Shown piece after piece: positions 1-6,340 of a stretch of 7,826 nt of DNA (within the stretch, counting starts at the first letter, position 1; each line of letters opens with the position of its first letter). The DNA is from Gammaproteobacteria bacterium (lineage in GTDB: Bacteria > Pseudomonadota > Gammaproteobacteria > Pseudomonadales > Halieaceae). The translations under genes and the position numbers were made by a program. The stretch lies in the NCBI GenBank assembly GCA_029859085.1, contig JAOUDU010000104.1, positions 1 to 7,826 of the forward strand, read 5' to 3'. The notes beneath the pieces are model-generated. The model saw nothing but the letters and a program-made list of their open reading frames with translations, made no database searches and had not been told where the DNA came from.

Positions 1-1
1 G

Positions 2-202
2 ATCGTGTTGCTTGATGTTCTGCGGAGGGTCAAGCGCGATCTGGATATTTACACTGGCGATCGAGGTCGTATCCCGGTATTCGAAAGGCCCAGGAGCCTG
101 CGGGGCATACTGATGAGATTGCTGGCCGCATTCAAGAGGCCGTTCCAGTTAAGTGACGCCGGAATTGATAAAAGGGAGGCAGAGGAAAATGCTTCCAGGT
201 GA
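2..202 (+). CDS. C-terminal tail of an unrecognised protein (5' end outside window)
   Basis: The frame starting at base 2 is open from the window edge to a TGA at 200-202 and gives about 66 residues. The other two forward frames close early (a stop near base 13 and one near base 111). The visible tail is rich in Arg, Lys, Asp and Glu, with one short hydrophobic patch (GILMRLLAAF), so it looks like a soluble or membrane-peripheral C-terminus. I recognise no domain. Its end overlaps the preferred start of the Wzz-like gene by 14 bases, so it is probably the preceding gene of the same polysaccharide operon. A role in glycan assembly is inferred only from position. A GTG at base 5 lies in frame but has no visible upstream context and is more likely an internal valine codon. 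Confidence 0.5.
   Translation: MVLLDVLRRVKRDLDIYTGDRGRIPVFERPRSLRGILMRLLAAFKRPFQLSDAGIDKREAEENASR
174..179 (+). promoter_or_regulatory. Ribosome binding site of the Wzz-like gene
   Basis: GGGAGG lies 9 bases before the ATG at 189. It is the best Shine-Dalgarno match near the start of the Wzz-like gene and favours that ATG over the in-frame GTG at 153, which has no such site. A second in-frame ATG at 240 has a weaker GGAAG (230-234) 5 bases upstream and remains possible. Confidence 0.55.
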
Positions 203-1235
203 GAGTGCTGCGGCGAGCCCGAACAGCACGGAAGTTATCATGAAGATCAAGGAAGACGTCGATCTGCTGAGTTACATCTATGCCGTATTTGACGGCAAAT
301 GGCTGATTCTGCTGGTCACGGCCATATGCGCGACTCTCGGCATGCTCTATGCAGCCAGCTTGCCAGAAACCTACCAGGGCATTGTCCGGGTTGATATTGT
401 TGATGTCACAGATCCCGGCGGTGTGAGGCCCGACGCGCGCCTGGTGCCTGAAAGTATCGGTATGCTGGAACACGGTTTCGTCCTGAGAGCCAAGGAAGAT
501 AACCACACCCAAAAGATACTGGCATTTTTGCGATCAAAGCAGTTTATGCGACGCTTTATGGATACCTACAATATCTACCAGTATGTCTACCCGCAGTATT
601 GGGACACTGAAACCTCGAGCTGGGACAAAAAATTTCAACTGGACAAGGGTTTGGCGCAAAAGATTTTTGCAGCGGATTTGATTGCCGTCGATCATTCGGT
701 GGAGACTGACATCGTAGCAATCAAGATTATCAATAAAGATCCGACCGTCGCAGCCCGGCTGGCGAATCTGTATGTGAGCGAATTTAACGAATATATGCGT
801 GAAGAGGCATTGGAAAGGATTTCACGCAAGCTCAACTACCTCAAAGGCAAGGTGGATGAAGCCGGCTCCCAGGAAATCAAGCAAATGCTTTTCCGGCTTA
901 TGGAGGCTCAAACCGCCCAGGCCATGCTGGCCAACGGTAAGCTGGAATACGCGGTGGAAGTCCTGGATCCGGCGGTGCGCCCCTACTCCAGGTATAAGCC
1001 GGACCGAAAACTGATAGTCATCCTGTCGGGGCTTGCGGGCGCCCTGCTCTCAACCTCCGGGGTGCTGATGCTTGCTATCGCGGGGAAACTGAAAGCCGCG
1101 CTCAAAAGCTACGCGCTACAGACCGGCCGCAAGCCCGTGTCAGAGCGTCGCTGGGGTCTGCGGACTTCGCTGTTGAAGCTCTACAGGATGGTGTTCAAAC
1201 AGAAACAGGACGCCGGAGGTAAAGATCCTCTATAG
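189..1235 (+). CDS. Wzz-family polysaccharide co-polymerase (chain length determinant)
   Basis: Inner-membrane protein predicted to set glycan chain length in Wzx/Wzy-type assembly. From the ATG at 189 it has 348 residues, from the ATG at 240 331; numbers below use the shorter form. The N-terminus (IKEDVDLLSYIYAVFDGKW) is typical of Wzz proteins and leads into a first membrane helix at about 22-40. A periplasmic domain of about 215 residues follows, with helical, charged stretches at 165-240. The family hallmark comes next: a Pro-containing segment (DPAVRPYSRYKP, 243-254) directly before the second membrane helix at about 257-281. A basic cytoplasmic tail of about 50 residues (282-331) follows. 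No Walker A or tyrosine-rich kinase region is present, so this is a co-polymerase without a fused kinase. The Wzy-like gene begins 2 bases after its stop, consistent with the two acting together. The family call is firm; the polymer is unknown. Confidence 0.85.
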   Translation: MLPGESAAASPNSTEVIMKIKEDVDLLSYIYAVFDGKWLILLVTAICATLGMLYAASLPETYQGIVRVDIVDVTDPGGVRPDARLVPESIGMLEHGFVLRAKEDNHTQKILAFLRSKQFMRRFMDTYNIYQYVYPQYWDTETSSWDKKFQLDKGLAQKIFAADLIAVDHSVETDIVAIKIINKDPTVAARLANLYVSEFNEYMREEALERISRKLNYLKGKVDEAGSQEIKQMLFRLMEAQTAQAMLANGKLEYAVEVLDPAVRPYSRYKPDRKLIVILSGLAGALLSTSGVLMLAIAGKLKAALKSYALQTGRKPVSERRWGLRTSLLKLYRMVFKQKQDAGGKDPL

Positions 1236-1237
1236 CC

Positions 1238-2500
1238 ATGCGTTTAAAACCCTTTGTCTGCCTGTTATTGGTCATTGCGATTTACGCCGGTCTGCACGGG
1301 GGCGTTTACTACTTCAAAAATAGATTCCAGGAACTGGGAATCGCTGCATCCCTGCTGCTGTTCGTTCTCGGTGCGTGGTTTTCCCTCTTTCATCTGCAGC
1401 AGTCAGTATGGAAACGCTGGGTTTATTTCCCGGTCCTGCTGGCGCTGGGGATCATGGGCACCTGGGCTGTGGTTTTCTACCTGCGCTACGATACTAATGT
1501 ACTTTTCAGTTTTTTCGCCGCGCGCGAGTTTCTTTTCATACTGCTTTGCCCGGCAATCTACCTGATCTGGAAGAGCGGGCTGGACGTGATAACCATTCGC
1601 CGGTTGGTCTGGTTCACGTTCTTTTTCCTGATGCTCAACTACCTGTATTTTTATTTCACAATGGACCTGGAGGCGGCGTTTTTCTCGGATGACACCTATC
1701 TCAATTCCATAGTGACGATGGATGACTGGCGTGGCTTCAGGCTGAAGCCCCCGCTGTACGCGATCATGGTTTCCATCCTGATGTCACTGATGATGGTATT
1801 TTCGCGTATTTCGTTTTGGCATACCCTGGCGGCGATTATCTCCCTGGGAGTGGGCGCTTACATCTGGTCGATTGTACAGTTTCGCTCTACTCTCGCTTCG
1901 ATGATCCTGGCGGCTTTCATTTACCCTTTCCTCACTGCGCATTACAACAGGCTGCCTTTATTGTTTGCCGCGCTGCCGCTGGGGATCATAGTCGTTTATA
2001 TTGCAATGACGCTGGTCCTCTCTGGTGAGGGCCCGTCGGCGGCTGGAGATGAGGTGCGGGCAAAAGCCTTTTCTTCAGCGTTCGAATCCATAGCGCAAAA
2101 GCCGATAATGGGCGCCGGCCAGGCAAGTGGATTCACCATCACCTACCAGCAGCTAATGGGGCCGAAGTTTTTCCCCGATGACATTGGCATTGTGGGCATG
2201 ACGTACAAATATGGTTTTTCCGGAGTGGCGCTGTATATGTACATGCACTTCCTCATTCTTTACCGGACCTGGAAAACCAACTGGCAGTATCGCGAAATTG
2301 TCGGCTGTCATGAGCCTTTGATGTGGGGTATTTTTATCTGGATATGTGCGCAAACGCTGAATCTGGTCCTCAATCCCGGATTGTCCAATGCGAAGGGAAT
2401 AACGGTCGCGGCGATTGGTTTGGCGCTTTGTGGTATTTACCAGAGCATGCTCGAATCGGGCGAGCTTGCCCGGCGCAAGGATCAATTGAGGCGCTTTTGA
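1238..2500 (+). CDS. Wzy/O-antigen-ligase-like polytopic membrane protein
   Basis: A 420-residue, strongly hydrophobic protein with about 11-12 predicted membrane helices (roughly 5-25, 36-51, 62-82, 97-112, 123-141, 173-189, 195-212, 216-233, 240-261, 326-343, 361-380 and 387-403). The longest soluble loop (about 262-325) contains FESIAQKPIMGAGQASG, resembling the 'hPlhGhG' loop motif of O-antigen polymerases and ligases. The segment QFRSTLASMILA at 214-225 resembles the Arg/Ser segment found before that loop in the family. The likely role is periplasmic polymerisation of lipid-linked repeat units, or ligation of the polymer. Wzy and WaaL proteins cannot be separated reliably by eye; the adjacent Wzz-like gene favours a polymerase. 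The start is 2 bases after the previous stop. The nearest GGAGG (1215-1219) is 18 bases from the ATG, so translation may depend on coupling to the upstream gene. Confidence 0.75.
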   Translation: MRLKPFVCLLLVIAIYAGLHGGVYYFKNRFQELGIAASLLLFVLGAWFSLFHLQQSVWKRWVYFPVLLALGIMGTWAVVFYLRYDTNVLFSFFAAREFLFILLCPAIYLIWKSGLDVITIRRLVWFTFFFLMLNYLYFYFTMDLEAAFFSDDTYLNSIVTMDDWRGFRLKPPLYAIMVSILMSLMMVFSRISFWHTLAAIISLGVGAYIWSIVQFRSTLASMILAAFIYPFLTAHYNRLPLLFAALPLGIIVVYIAMTLVLSGEGPSAAGDEVRAKAFSSAFESIAQKPIMGAGQASGFTITYQQLMGPKFFPDDIGIVGMTYKYGFSGVALYMYMHFLILYRTWKTNWQYREIVGCHEPLMWGIFIWICAQTLNLVLNPGLSNAKGITVAAIGLALCGIYQSMLESGELARRKDQLRRF

Positions 2501-2524
2501 CCAGTGACTGTCATGCCCTCGCTC

Positions 2525-2532
2525 AAGGTGAG
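2525..2532 (+). promoter_or_regulatory. Ribosome binding site deciding a GTG start
   Basis: AAGGTGAG ends 5 bases before the GTG at 2538. The reading frame is closed by an in-frame TGA at 2529-2531. The next in-frame ATG (2586) would remove the conserved Arg of the acyltransferase motif, so the GTG is very probably the real start. Confidence 0.6.
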
Positions 2533-2537
2533 AGCAC

Positions 2538-3548
2538 GTGGGTTATATAAACTCGTTAACCGGATTGAGGGGCCTGGCCGCCTTCATGGTTTTCATTTCG
2601 CACTGTGCCAACCAGGGCATGGTCCCGGATGTATTCGGCAACGGTTTGGGGCAGATTGGGGTAATGCTGTTTTTTATATTGAGCGGGTTTCTGATGGCCC
2701 ACCTCTACCTCGATAGGGAAGCTTCATTAACCAATATAAAGCATTACCTGGTAGCCAGGGTCGGCCGCATATTTCCATTGTATTATCTGCTCATACTTTG
2801 TTCTGTTTTCATCTCTACCTGCGTATACGCTGAATTTCACTACCATATTACCGAACCGAAAATTGTGGTGCGAGCGCTGCTGTTTATCGACGCCCCTTTT
2901 GAGTTCTGGACCATTCCCGTGGAAGTGCAGTTTTACTGCGTTTTTGTCGTTTTCTGGCTTCTCCACCAACGCGGCGCCGGCCCCGTTGTACTGACATTGT
3001 TCGCATTGTTGACTATTGTTCCAAGTATCTTCCTCTACCCGAAACTTGGCCATGTGCCCGCGCTTTTTTCCAGCTATTCCGTGCCATTTTTTATCGGCAT
3101 AATCACCGCGATGAACTATTCCAGACTTACCCGAAGCCCGCTGCTTGCCAGGTGGGTTGGATACCTCGCGATTCCCGCCTTCATCGCGCTTTTTCTGAAT
3201 TTCCCGGCGATACGGGCGGAGCGCGGGTGGGTTCTTGATGATCACTTTTTCATCAGGACCTGGGCGGATCCGCTCAACTGGATTATTGTTTACGGCGTCT
3301 TTTTCTGCGCCATGTTCAATCCCCGGAGCTTGGGCTTTCTCAATGCCAGGGCGATAGTATTCCTGGGGGAAATTTCCTTTGGCTTCTACCTGATCCACTA
3401 TCCTGTATTAAAAATCATCAAGCAATTGGCTGTGCCGGTTTTCCTGCAATTCGTGGTGTCACTGGTCGTAACCACGGTGGCGGCGTGGATGTTGTACAGG
3501 TTTTTCGAAAAGCCGGCCAACACTCTGGTGCGTGCGAAGTTGCAATGA
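2538..3548 (+). CDS. Acyltransferase-3 family membrane protein (probable polysaccharide O-acyltransferase)
   Basis: A 336-residue integral membrane protein of the acyltransferase-3 (OafA/Oac-like) family, which transfers acyl groups, usually acetyl, to sugars in the inner membrane. Visible hallmarks are GLRGLAAFMVFISH at 9-22, containing Arg11 and His22 in the R-X10-H arrangement; FFILSGFLM at 45-53; RVGRIFPLYY at 74-83 (RXXR, Arg74 and Arg77); WTIPVEVQFY at 124-133; and LGEISFGFYLIHYP at 276-289. It ends with FFEKPA, near the usual C-terminus of the domain. About ten membrane helices fit the hydrophobic pattern. No C-terminal SGNH domain is present, so this is the stand-alone form. It starts 37 bases after the Wzy-like gene, so it most likely modifies the same glycan. 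The acyl donor and the acceptor position cannot be read from the sequence. Confidence 0.88.
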   Translation: MGYINSLTGLRGLAAFMVFISHCANQGMVPDVFGNGLGQIGVMLFFILSGFLMAHLYLDREASLTNIKHYLVARVGRIFPLYYLLILCSVFISTCVYAEFHYHITEPKIVVRALLFIDAPFEFWTIPVEVQFYCVFVVFWLLHQRGAGPVVLTLFALLTIVPSIFLYPKLGHVPALFSSYSVPFFIGIITAMNYSRLTRSPLLARWVGYLAIPAFIALFLNFPAIRAERGWVLDDHFFIRTWADPLNWIIVYGVFFCAMFNPRSLGFLNARAIVFLGEISFGFYLIHYPVLKIIKQLAVPVFLQFVVSLVVTTVAAWMLYRFFEKPANTLVRAKLQ

Positions 3549-3595
3549 GATGAGGCTGTAATGTGATGGCATGACGGCTCACAGCTGCCGATGAG

Positions 3596-4117
3596 CTAGC
3601 CCGGCGTGGCCTTGCTGCCGCCTGGCGCGATATTCTTCCTCCCCGGTCGATTTCCCTCGCGCTTGTCCTGCAGGTAAATGCGCAGTGCTGGAAACAGATT
3701 CAGTGCCAGCGCCTGCTCAGGGAGGCTGGGGGCTGCCCAGCTTACCTCGCGATTATCGAGTTGGAACCCTGGCATGGCGGGGAGTTCGAGCTCGAACAGG
3801 TTGATGTGATCGTACTTGTACTCGACCAGGCTCAGGTATTGACCCCAGAAAACCAGGTCTCCCGGTTCGGCTTCGATACCGACTTCCTCGCGTAACTCCC
3901 TCAGCGCTGCCTCGACGGGGCGTTCCAGGCCATCTATGCTGCCGCCGGGCAGGGTGATACTCGAGCGGTAAGCGTTCTTGATCAGCAACAGCTGTCCCTG
4001 TGACCATACAGCCACCCAGACGCCGTGGCACTGCGGTCGGAACACGAAGTTCCACACCAGGTGCAGGCGGTAGGCGACATAAAATGCCAGCTGGTACACC
4101 CGGTCGATAAACAGCAT
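3596..4117 (-). CDS. NUDIX hydrolase
   Basis: A 173-residue protein with a complete Nudix box. Gly59, Glu65 and the RELREEVGI segment (73-81) fit G-x5-E-x7-REUxEExGU exactly, and Glu74, Glu77 and Glu78 are the expected metal ligands. The family hydrolyses nucleoside diphosphates linked to another moiety; the substrate here cannot be assigned. The first 30 residues are aromatic and hydrophobic (MLFIDRVYQLAFYVAYRLHL), forming a leader before the beta strands of the fold. The last 20 residues are a basic, Gly/Pro-rich tail that is probably disordered. The ATG overlaps the avtA stop by one base (TGATG at 4119-4115 on this strand), indicating translational coupling and one transcript. Its stop faces the acyltransferase stop 47 bases away. 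The family is certain; a housecleaning role is only a guess. Confidence 0.9.
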   Translation of the reverse strand: MLFIDRVYQLAFYVAYRLHLVWNFVFRPQCHGVWVAVWSQGQLLLIKNAYRSSITLPGGSIDGLERPVEAALRELREEVGIEAEPGDLVFWGQYLSLVEYKYDHINLFELELPAMPGFQLDNREVSWAAPSLPEQALALNLFPALRIYLQDKREGNRPGRKNIAPGGSKATPG

Positions 4118-5382
4118 CAGTCGCCGGCCCGGGCCGCATAGGCCTTGCGCACTTCCTCGGCAATGATCGTCACCCCACGTTTAACGGCATCAGCGTCGCT
4201 GGCGTAGGAGACACGAATACACTCGTGCTGGTGCGGCCAGTCGTCGTCGAGGCCGACAAAGAAATTGTGGCCGGGGACGATCAGCACGCCGCGCTGTTTC
4301 AGGCGCTGGTAGAGTTCCTGGCTGGTAATCGGCAGGCCCTCGAACCACAGCCACAGGAAGATCGCCCCCTCGGGTTTGTGGATGTGGTAGGGCAGGTCTC
4401 CCAGCTGCTCGCGGAACCACTGGACGGCTTGGCCGGAGCGCTCCCGGTAATAAGGCGCGATATGTTCCCGGCTGAGGCTGAGTATCTCACCGCTGTCGAA
4501 CAGCGCCCCGGCCAGGGCGGGGCCGAGGTTGCCACAGGCCAGGCTGACGATGGTATTGGCGTTGGTGAAGGCGCGGATGATGTCCTCCCGGGCGATGACG
4601 ATGCCGGTGCGCGCCCCCGGCAGCCCCAGCTTGGACAGGCTCAGGGTGAGAATGGTGTTGTGGTTCCAGTGGGGGGCGGCCTCGGTGAACACGATCCCGG
4701 GGAAGGGCAGCCCATAGGCGCCATCGACGATCAGCGGGATGTCCCGGGCACGGGCGATGGCATCGAGGTGGGTCATCTCCTCGTCCGTGAGGACGTTGCC
4801 GGTGGGATTGGTGGGGCGCGATACGCACAGTGCCCCGATTCCCCCGGCCTCCGCCAGGTGCGAGAAATCCACATGGTACTTGAACAGGTGGTCGTCCAGT
4901 CGCTCGATGCTGGGCCGGGTGGCGGTAAAGAAGTCATTCGACAGGCCAATATCACCGTAGCCGATGTATTCAGGCGCCAGCGGCAGGTGGATCGAGCGCC
5001 GGCCGCCGTCGGGCATGACCCCGGCGAACATGTTGTACAGCACGAAGAAGGCGGATTGGCTGCCGTTGCTGATGGCGATGTTGTCGGCGCCCAGCCCCCA
5101 GTCGAACTGGCGGTTGAGGAAGCCGGCGAGCTGCAGGCGAAAATCCAGCTCCCCCTGCGGAGCCTGGTAGACGCCGAACAGGCCGTGGCGCCGGGCCGGG
5201 TCCGCCAGGATCGCCTCCAGCCGTCGCTGGAAGACCGCTTCCACCGCGGGCAGGCGACCGGGGTTGCCGCCGCCCATGAAAATCATGTCTGGATTGTGAC
5301 TGAGGGCGCTGCTGAGGTCGTCCATGAGCTCGACAATGCCCGATTCGCCGGCGAACTTGGTGCCGAAAGTCGATAGCTTCAC
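4117..5382 (-). CDS. avtA: Valine-pyruvate aminotransferase (fold-type I PLP enzyme)
   Basis: A 421-residue cytosolic aminotransferase that resembles E. coli AvtA along its whole length, as far as I can recall that sequence. Shared signatures include FGTKFAGESGIVELMDDL near the N-terminus, MGGGNPGRLP (36-45), SNGSQSAFFVLYNMFAG (105-121), PLAPEYIGYGDIGL (134-147), CVSRPTNPTGNVLTDEE (186-202) and HKPEGAIFLWLWFEGLPIT (335-353). The cofactor lysine is Lys251 in SLSKLGLPGARTG. Asn192 in the PTNPTGN motif, Asp220 and Tyr223 are likely cofactor contacts, and Arg390 in CIRVSY probably binds the substrate carboxylate. The known reaction is reversible transamination between valine and pyruvate, giving 2-oxoisovalerate and alanine. 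The start is a GTG with AGGAAG 8 bases upstream, and the N-terminus then aligns with E. coli AvtA. Length and motifs are complete, so it should be functional. Confidence 0.95.
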   Translation of the reverse strand: MKLSTFGTKFAGESGIVELMDDLSSALSHNPDMIFMGGGNPGRLPAVEAVFQRRLEAILADPARRHGLFGVYQAPQGELDFRLQLAGFLNRQFDWGLGADNIAISNGSQSAFFVLYNMFAGVMPDGGRRSIHLPLAPEYIGYGDIGLSNDFFTATRPSIERLDDHLFKYHVDFSHLAEAGGIGALCVSRPTNPTGNVLTDEEMTHLDAIARARDIPLIVDGAYGLPFPGIVFTEAAPHWNHNTILTLSLSKLGLPGARTGIVIAREDIIRAFTNANTIVSLACGNLGPALAGALFDSGEILSLSREHIAPYYRERSGQAVQWFREQLGDLPYHIHKPEGAIFLWLWFEGLPITSQELYQRLKQRGVLIVPGHNFFVGLDDDWPHQHECIRVSYASDADAVKRGVTIIAEEVRKAYAARAGD

Positions 5383-5390
5383 GGGATCAG

Positions 5391-5396
5391 CTTCCT
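5391..5396 (-). promoter_or_regulatory. Ribosome binding site of avtA (GTG start)
   Basis: Read on the minus strand, AGGAAG lies 8 bases before the GTG at 5382-5380. It supports this non-ATG start, which also gives the N-terminus expected for AvtA. Confidence 0.6.
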
Positions 5397-5412
5397 GGAG
5401 GTGCGGTGTCCG

Positions 5413-5418
5413 ATTTTA
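5413..5418 (-). promoter_or_regulatory. Candidate -10 box of the avtA-NUDIX unit
   Basis: On the minus strand TAAAAT matches five of six positions of the sigma-70 -10 consensus and sits about 30 bases before the avtA GTG. No good -35 box is seen at the usual distance (only TGCGTT-like sequence around 5435-5440). The assignment rests on position and one hexamer only. Confidence 0.3.
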
Positions 5419-5481
5419 CCCGAGGTGGGGGCGAAACGCATTGCGCGATATTGGTGCCGGGAGACGCACTCCGCTGCCGGT

Positions 5482-5501
5482 CCCGCCCCGGCGCTGGCGG
5501 G
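5482..5501. repeat. Short GC-rich inverted repeat in the divergent promoter region
   Basis: CCCGCC (5482-5487) and GGCGGG (5496-5501) form a perfect 6-base inverted repeat around an 8-base loop, midway between avtA and the oxygenase gene. It could be an operator for either gene or a chance product of GC-rich DNA. It has no T-tract, so it is not a classical terminator. Confidence 0.25.
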
Positions 5502-5508
5502 CAGGCCT

Positions 5509-5524
5509 GGTGTAAATTGTCACT
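5509..5524 (+). promoter_or_regulatory. Candidate CRP-like activator site upstream of the oxygenase gene
   Basis: The 16-base site GGTGTAAATTGTCACT contains the near-palindrome GTGnnAATTnnCAC, symmetric about 5516.5. It matches 7 of 10 conserved positions of TGTGA-N6-TCACA. If transcription begins about 7 bases after the -10 box at 5547-5552, the centre lies near -42, the class II activator position, where a poor -35 box is expected. This is an inference from spacing and consensus alone. Confidence 0.3.
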
Positions 5525-5546
5525 GTCCTTGGCGGGGTCGCGGCCG

Positions 5547-5552
5547 TATACT
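5547..5552 (+). promoter_or_regulatory. Candidate -10 box of the oxygenase-sulfotransferase unit
   Basis: TATACT matches five of six positions of the sigma-70 -10 consensus and lies 26 bases before the ATG at 5579. The sequence 17 bases upstream (TGTCCT) is a poor -35 box. TTGTCA at 5517-5522 would be too far away, with a 24-base spacer. An activator-dependent promoter would fit. Confidence 0.35.
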
Positions 5553-5578
5553 TTTGCTTTGACTTTCTCTGGTGTGAG

Positions 5579-6340
5579 ATGAGCTCGGGCAATTTGCAAT
5601 ACCTTAACCCGGCGGTGCTGGACGCGATAGATCCGGCCGCCTTCCAGTCGCAAAAACCGTTTCCCTGGGTCAATCCCCAGTACTTCATCCGGGATGAACG
5701 CTTTCCCGAACTGCTGGCGACCATGCCGGATATCTCCCGGTTTCGCGCGTTTTTCGGCAAACAGCGCAAGCATGGCCAGGCCAGTCACGACCGCTATGTG
5801 CTGGATTACGAGGACGGGATGGAACTGCCTGCTCCCTGGGCCGGCCTGATCGCCGAACTGCGCGGTGACACCTATCGCAAGTTTGTCTGCAGGATGCTGG
5901 ATGTCAGCCATGTGCGCTTTCGCTTTCACTGGCACTTCACGCCGAACGGGGGAGAGGTCTCCCCCCACTGCGACTCCAAGGGCAAAATCGGCTCCCAGAT
6001 CTTTTACCTCAATACCACGCAAGACTGGCAGTGGGACTGGGGCGGCGAAACCGTCATCCTGGATGACGGCGGCAAAATCGATGCGGACAATGCCCCGGGC
6101 TTCGACGATTTTATCGCGGAATACCCGGCCGACACGCGGGACAACCGCTGCATCATCTTCGGTCGCCGGGGTAATTCCTGGCATGGGGTGCGTCGCATAA
6201 ACTGCCCCGAGAACTACTTCCGCAAGGTATTTATCGTCGTATTCGAGGAATACCGGCCAATGAAGATGGCGGCCAAGAAACTGCGTCGCCTGCTTACCGG
6301 CGCTGAACTGGTGACGGAAAAAGAGCGCCTGATGTACTGA
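5579..6340 (+). CDS. 2-oxoglutarate/Fe(II)-dependent oxygenase-like protein
   Basis: A 253-residue soluble protein with no signal peptide or membrane helix. The double-stranded beta-helix signature is visible. His130-Cys-Asp132 (SPHCDSKGK) gives the HxD part of the iron triad. The strand SQIFYLNTTQDWQWDWGGETVIL (139-161) is typical of the family, as is the distal His202 in FGRRGNSWHGV. A basic residue after it, probably Arg215, would bind the 2-oxoglutarate carboxylate. All three iron ligands are present, so an active hydroxylase is likely, but protein, glycan, lipid or small-molecule substrates cannot be told apart. The ATG has only a weak ribosome binding site (GGTG at 5571-5574), and no other in-frame start is available nearby. 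The stop overlaps the sulfotransferase start by one base (TGATG), so the two products probably act in the same process. Confidence 0.8.
   Translation: MSSGNLQYLNPAVLDAIDPAAFQSQKPFPWVNPQYFIRDERFPELLATMPDISRFRAFFGKQRKHGQASHDRYVLDYEDGMELPAPWAGLIAELRGDTYRKFVCRMLDVSHVRFRFHWHFTPNGGEVSPHCDSKGKIGSQIFYLNTTQDWQWDWGGETVILDDGGKIDADNAPGFDDFIAEYPADTRDNRCIIFGRRGNSWHGVRRINCPENYFRKVFIVVFEEYRPMKMAAKKLRRLLTGAELVTEKERLMY

Noticed and set aside
153..188. In-frame GTG start extending the Wzz-like protein by 12 residues
   Set aside because: No Shine-Dalgarno sequence precedes it, and it overlaps the upstream frame further than the ATG at 189, which has GGGAGG.
2504..2716. Forward frame with ATG at 2504 overlapping the acyltransferase start
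   Set aside because: Its product has no membrane or domain features and is out of frame with the well-supported acyltransferase gene beginning at 2538.
2727..3398. 223-residue open frame antisense to the acyltransferase
   Set aside because: Highly polar, motif-free product opposite a gene with clear acyltransferase-3 signatures.
3576..3597. Hairpin GGCTCA...TGAGCT between the acyltransferase and NUDIX stops
   Set aside because: Only five Watson-Crick pairs plus one G-T pair around a 10-base loop, and no T-tract on either side, so it is too weak to call a terminator.
4225..5376. 383-residue open frame antisense to avtA
   Set aside because: It lies opposite a complete, motif-rich avtA and reads as a low-complexity Gly/Val/Gln/Asp-rich product with no domain. 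Long antisense frames are expected in G/C-rich coding DNA.
5387..6184. 265-residue open frame antisense to the oxygenase and across the divergent promoter region
   Set aside because: No domain is recognisable, and it would cover the promoters of both flanking units. The plus-strand frame carries the complete iron-binding triad.
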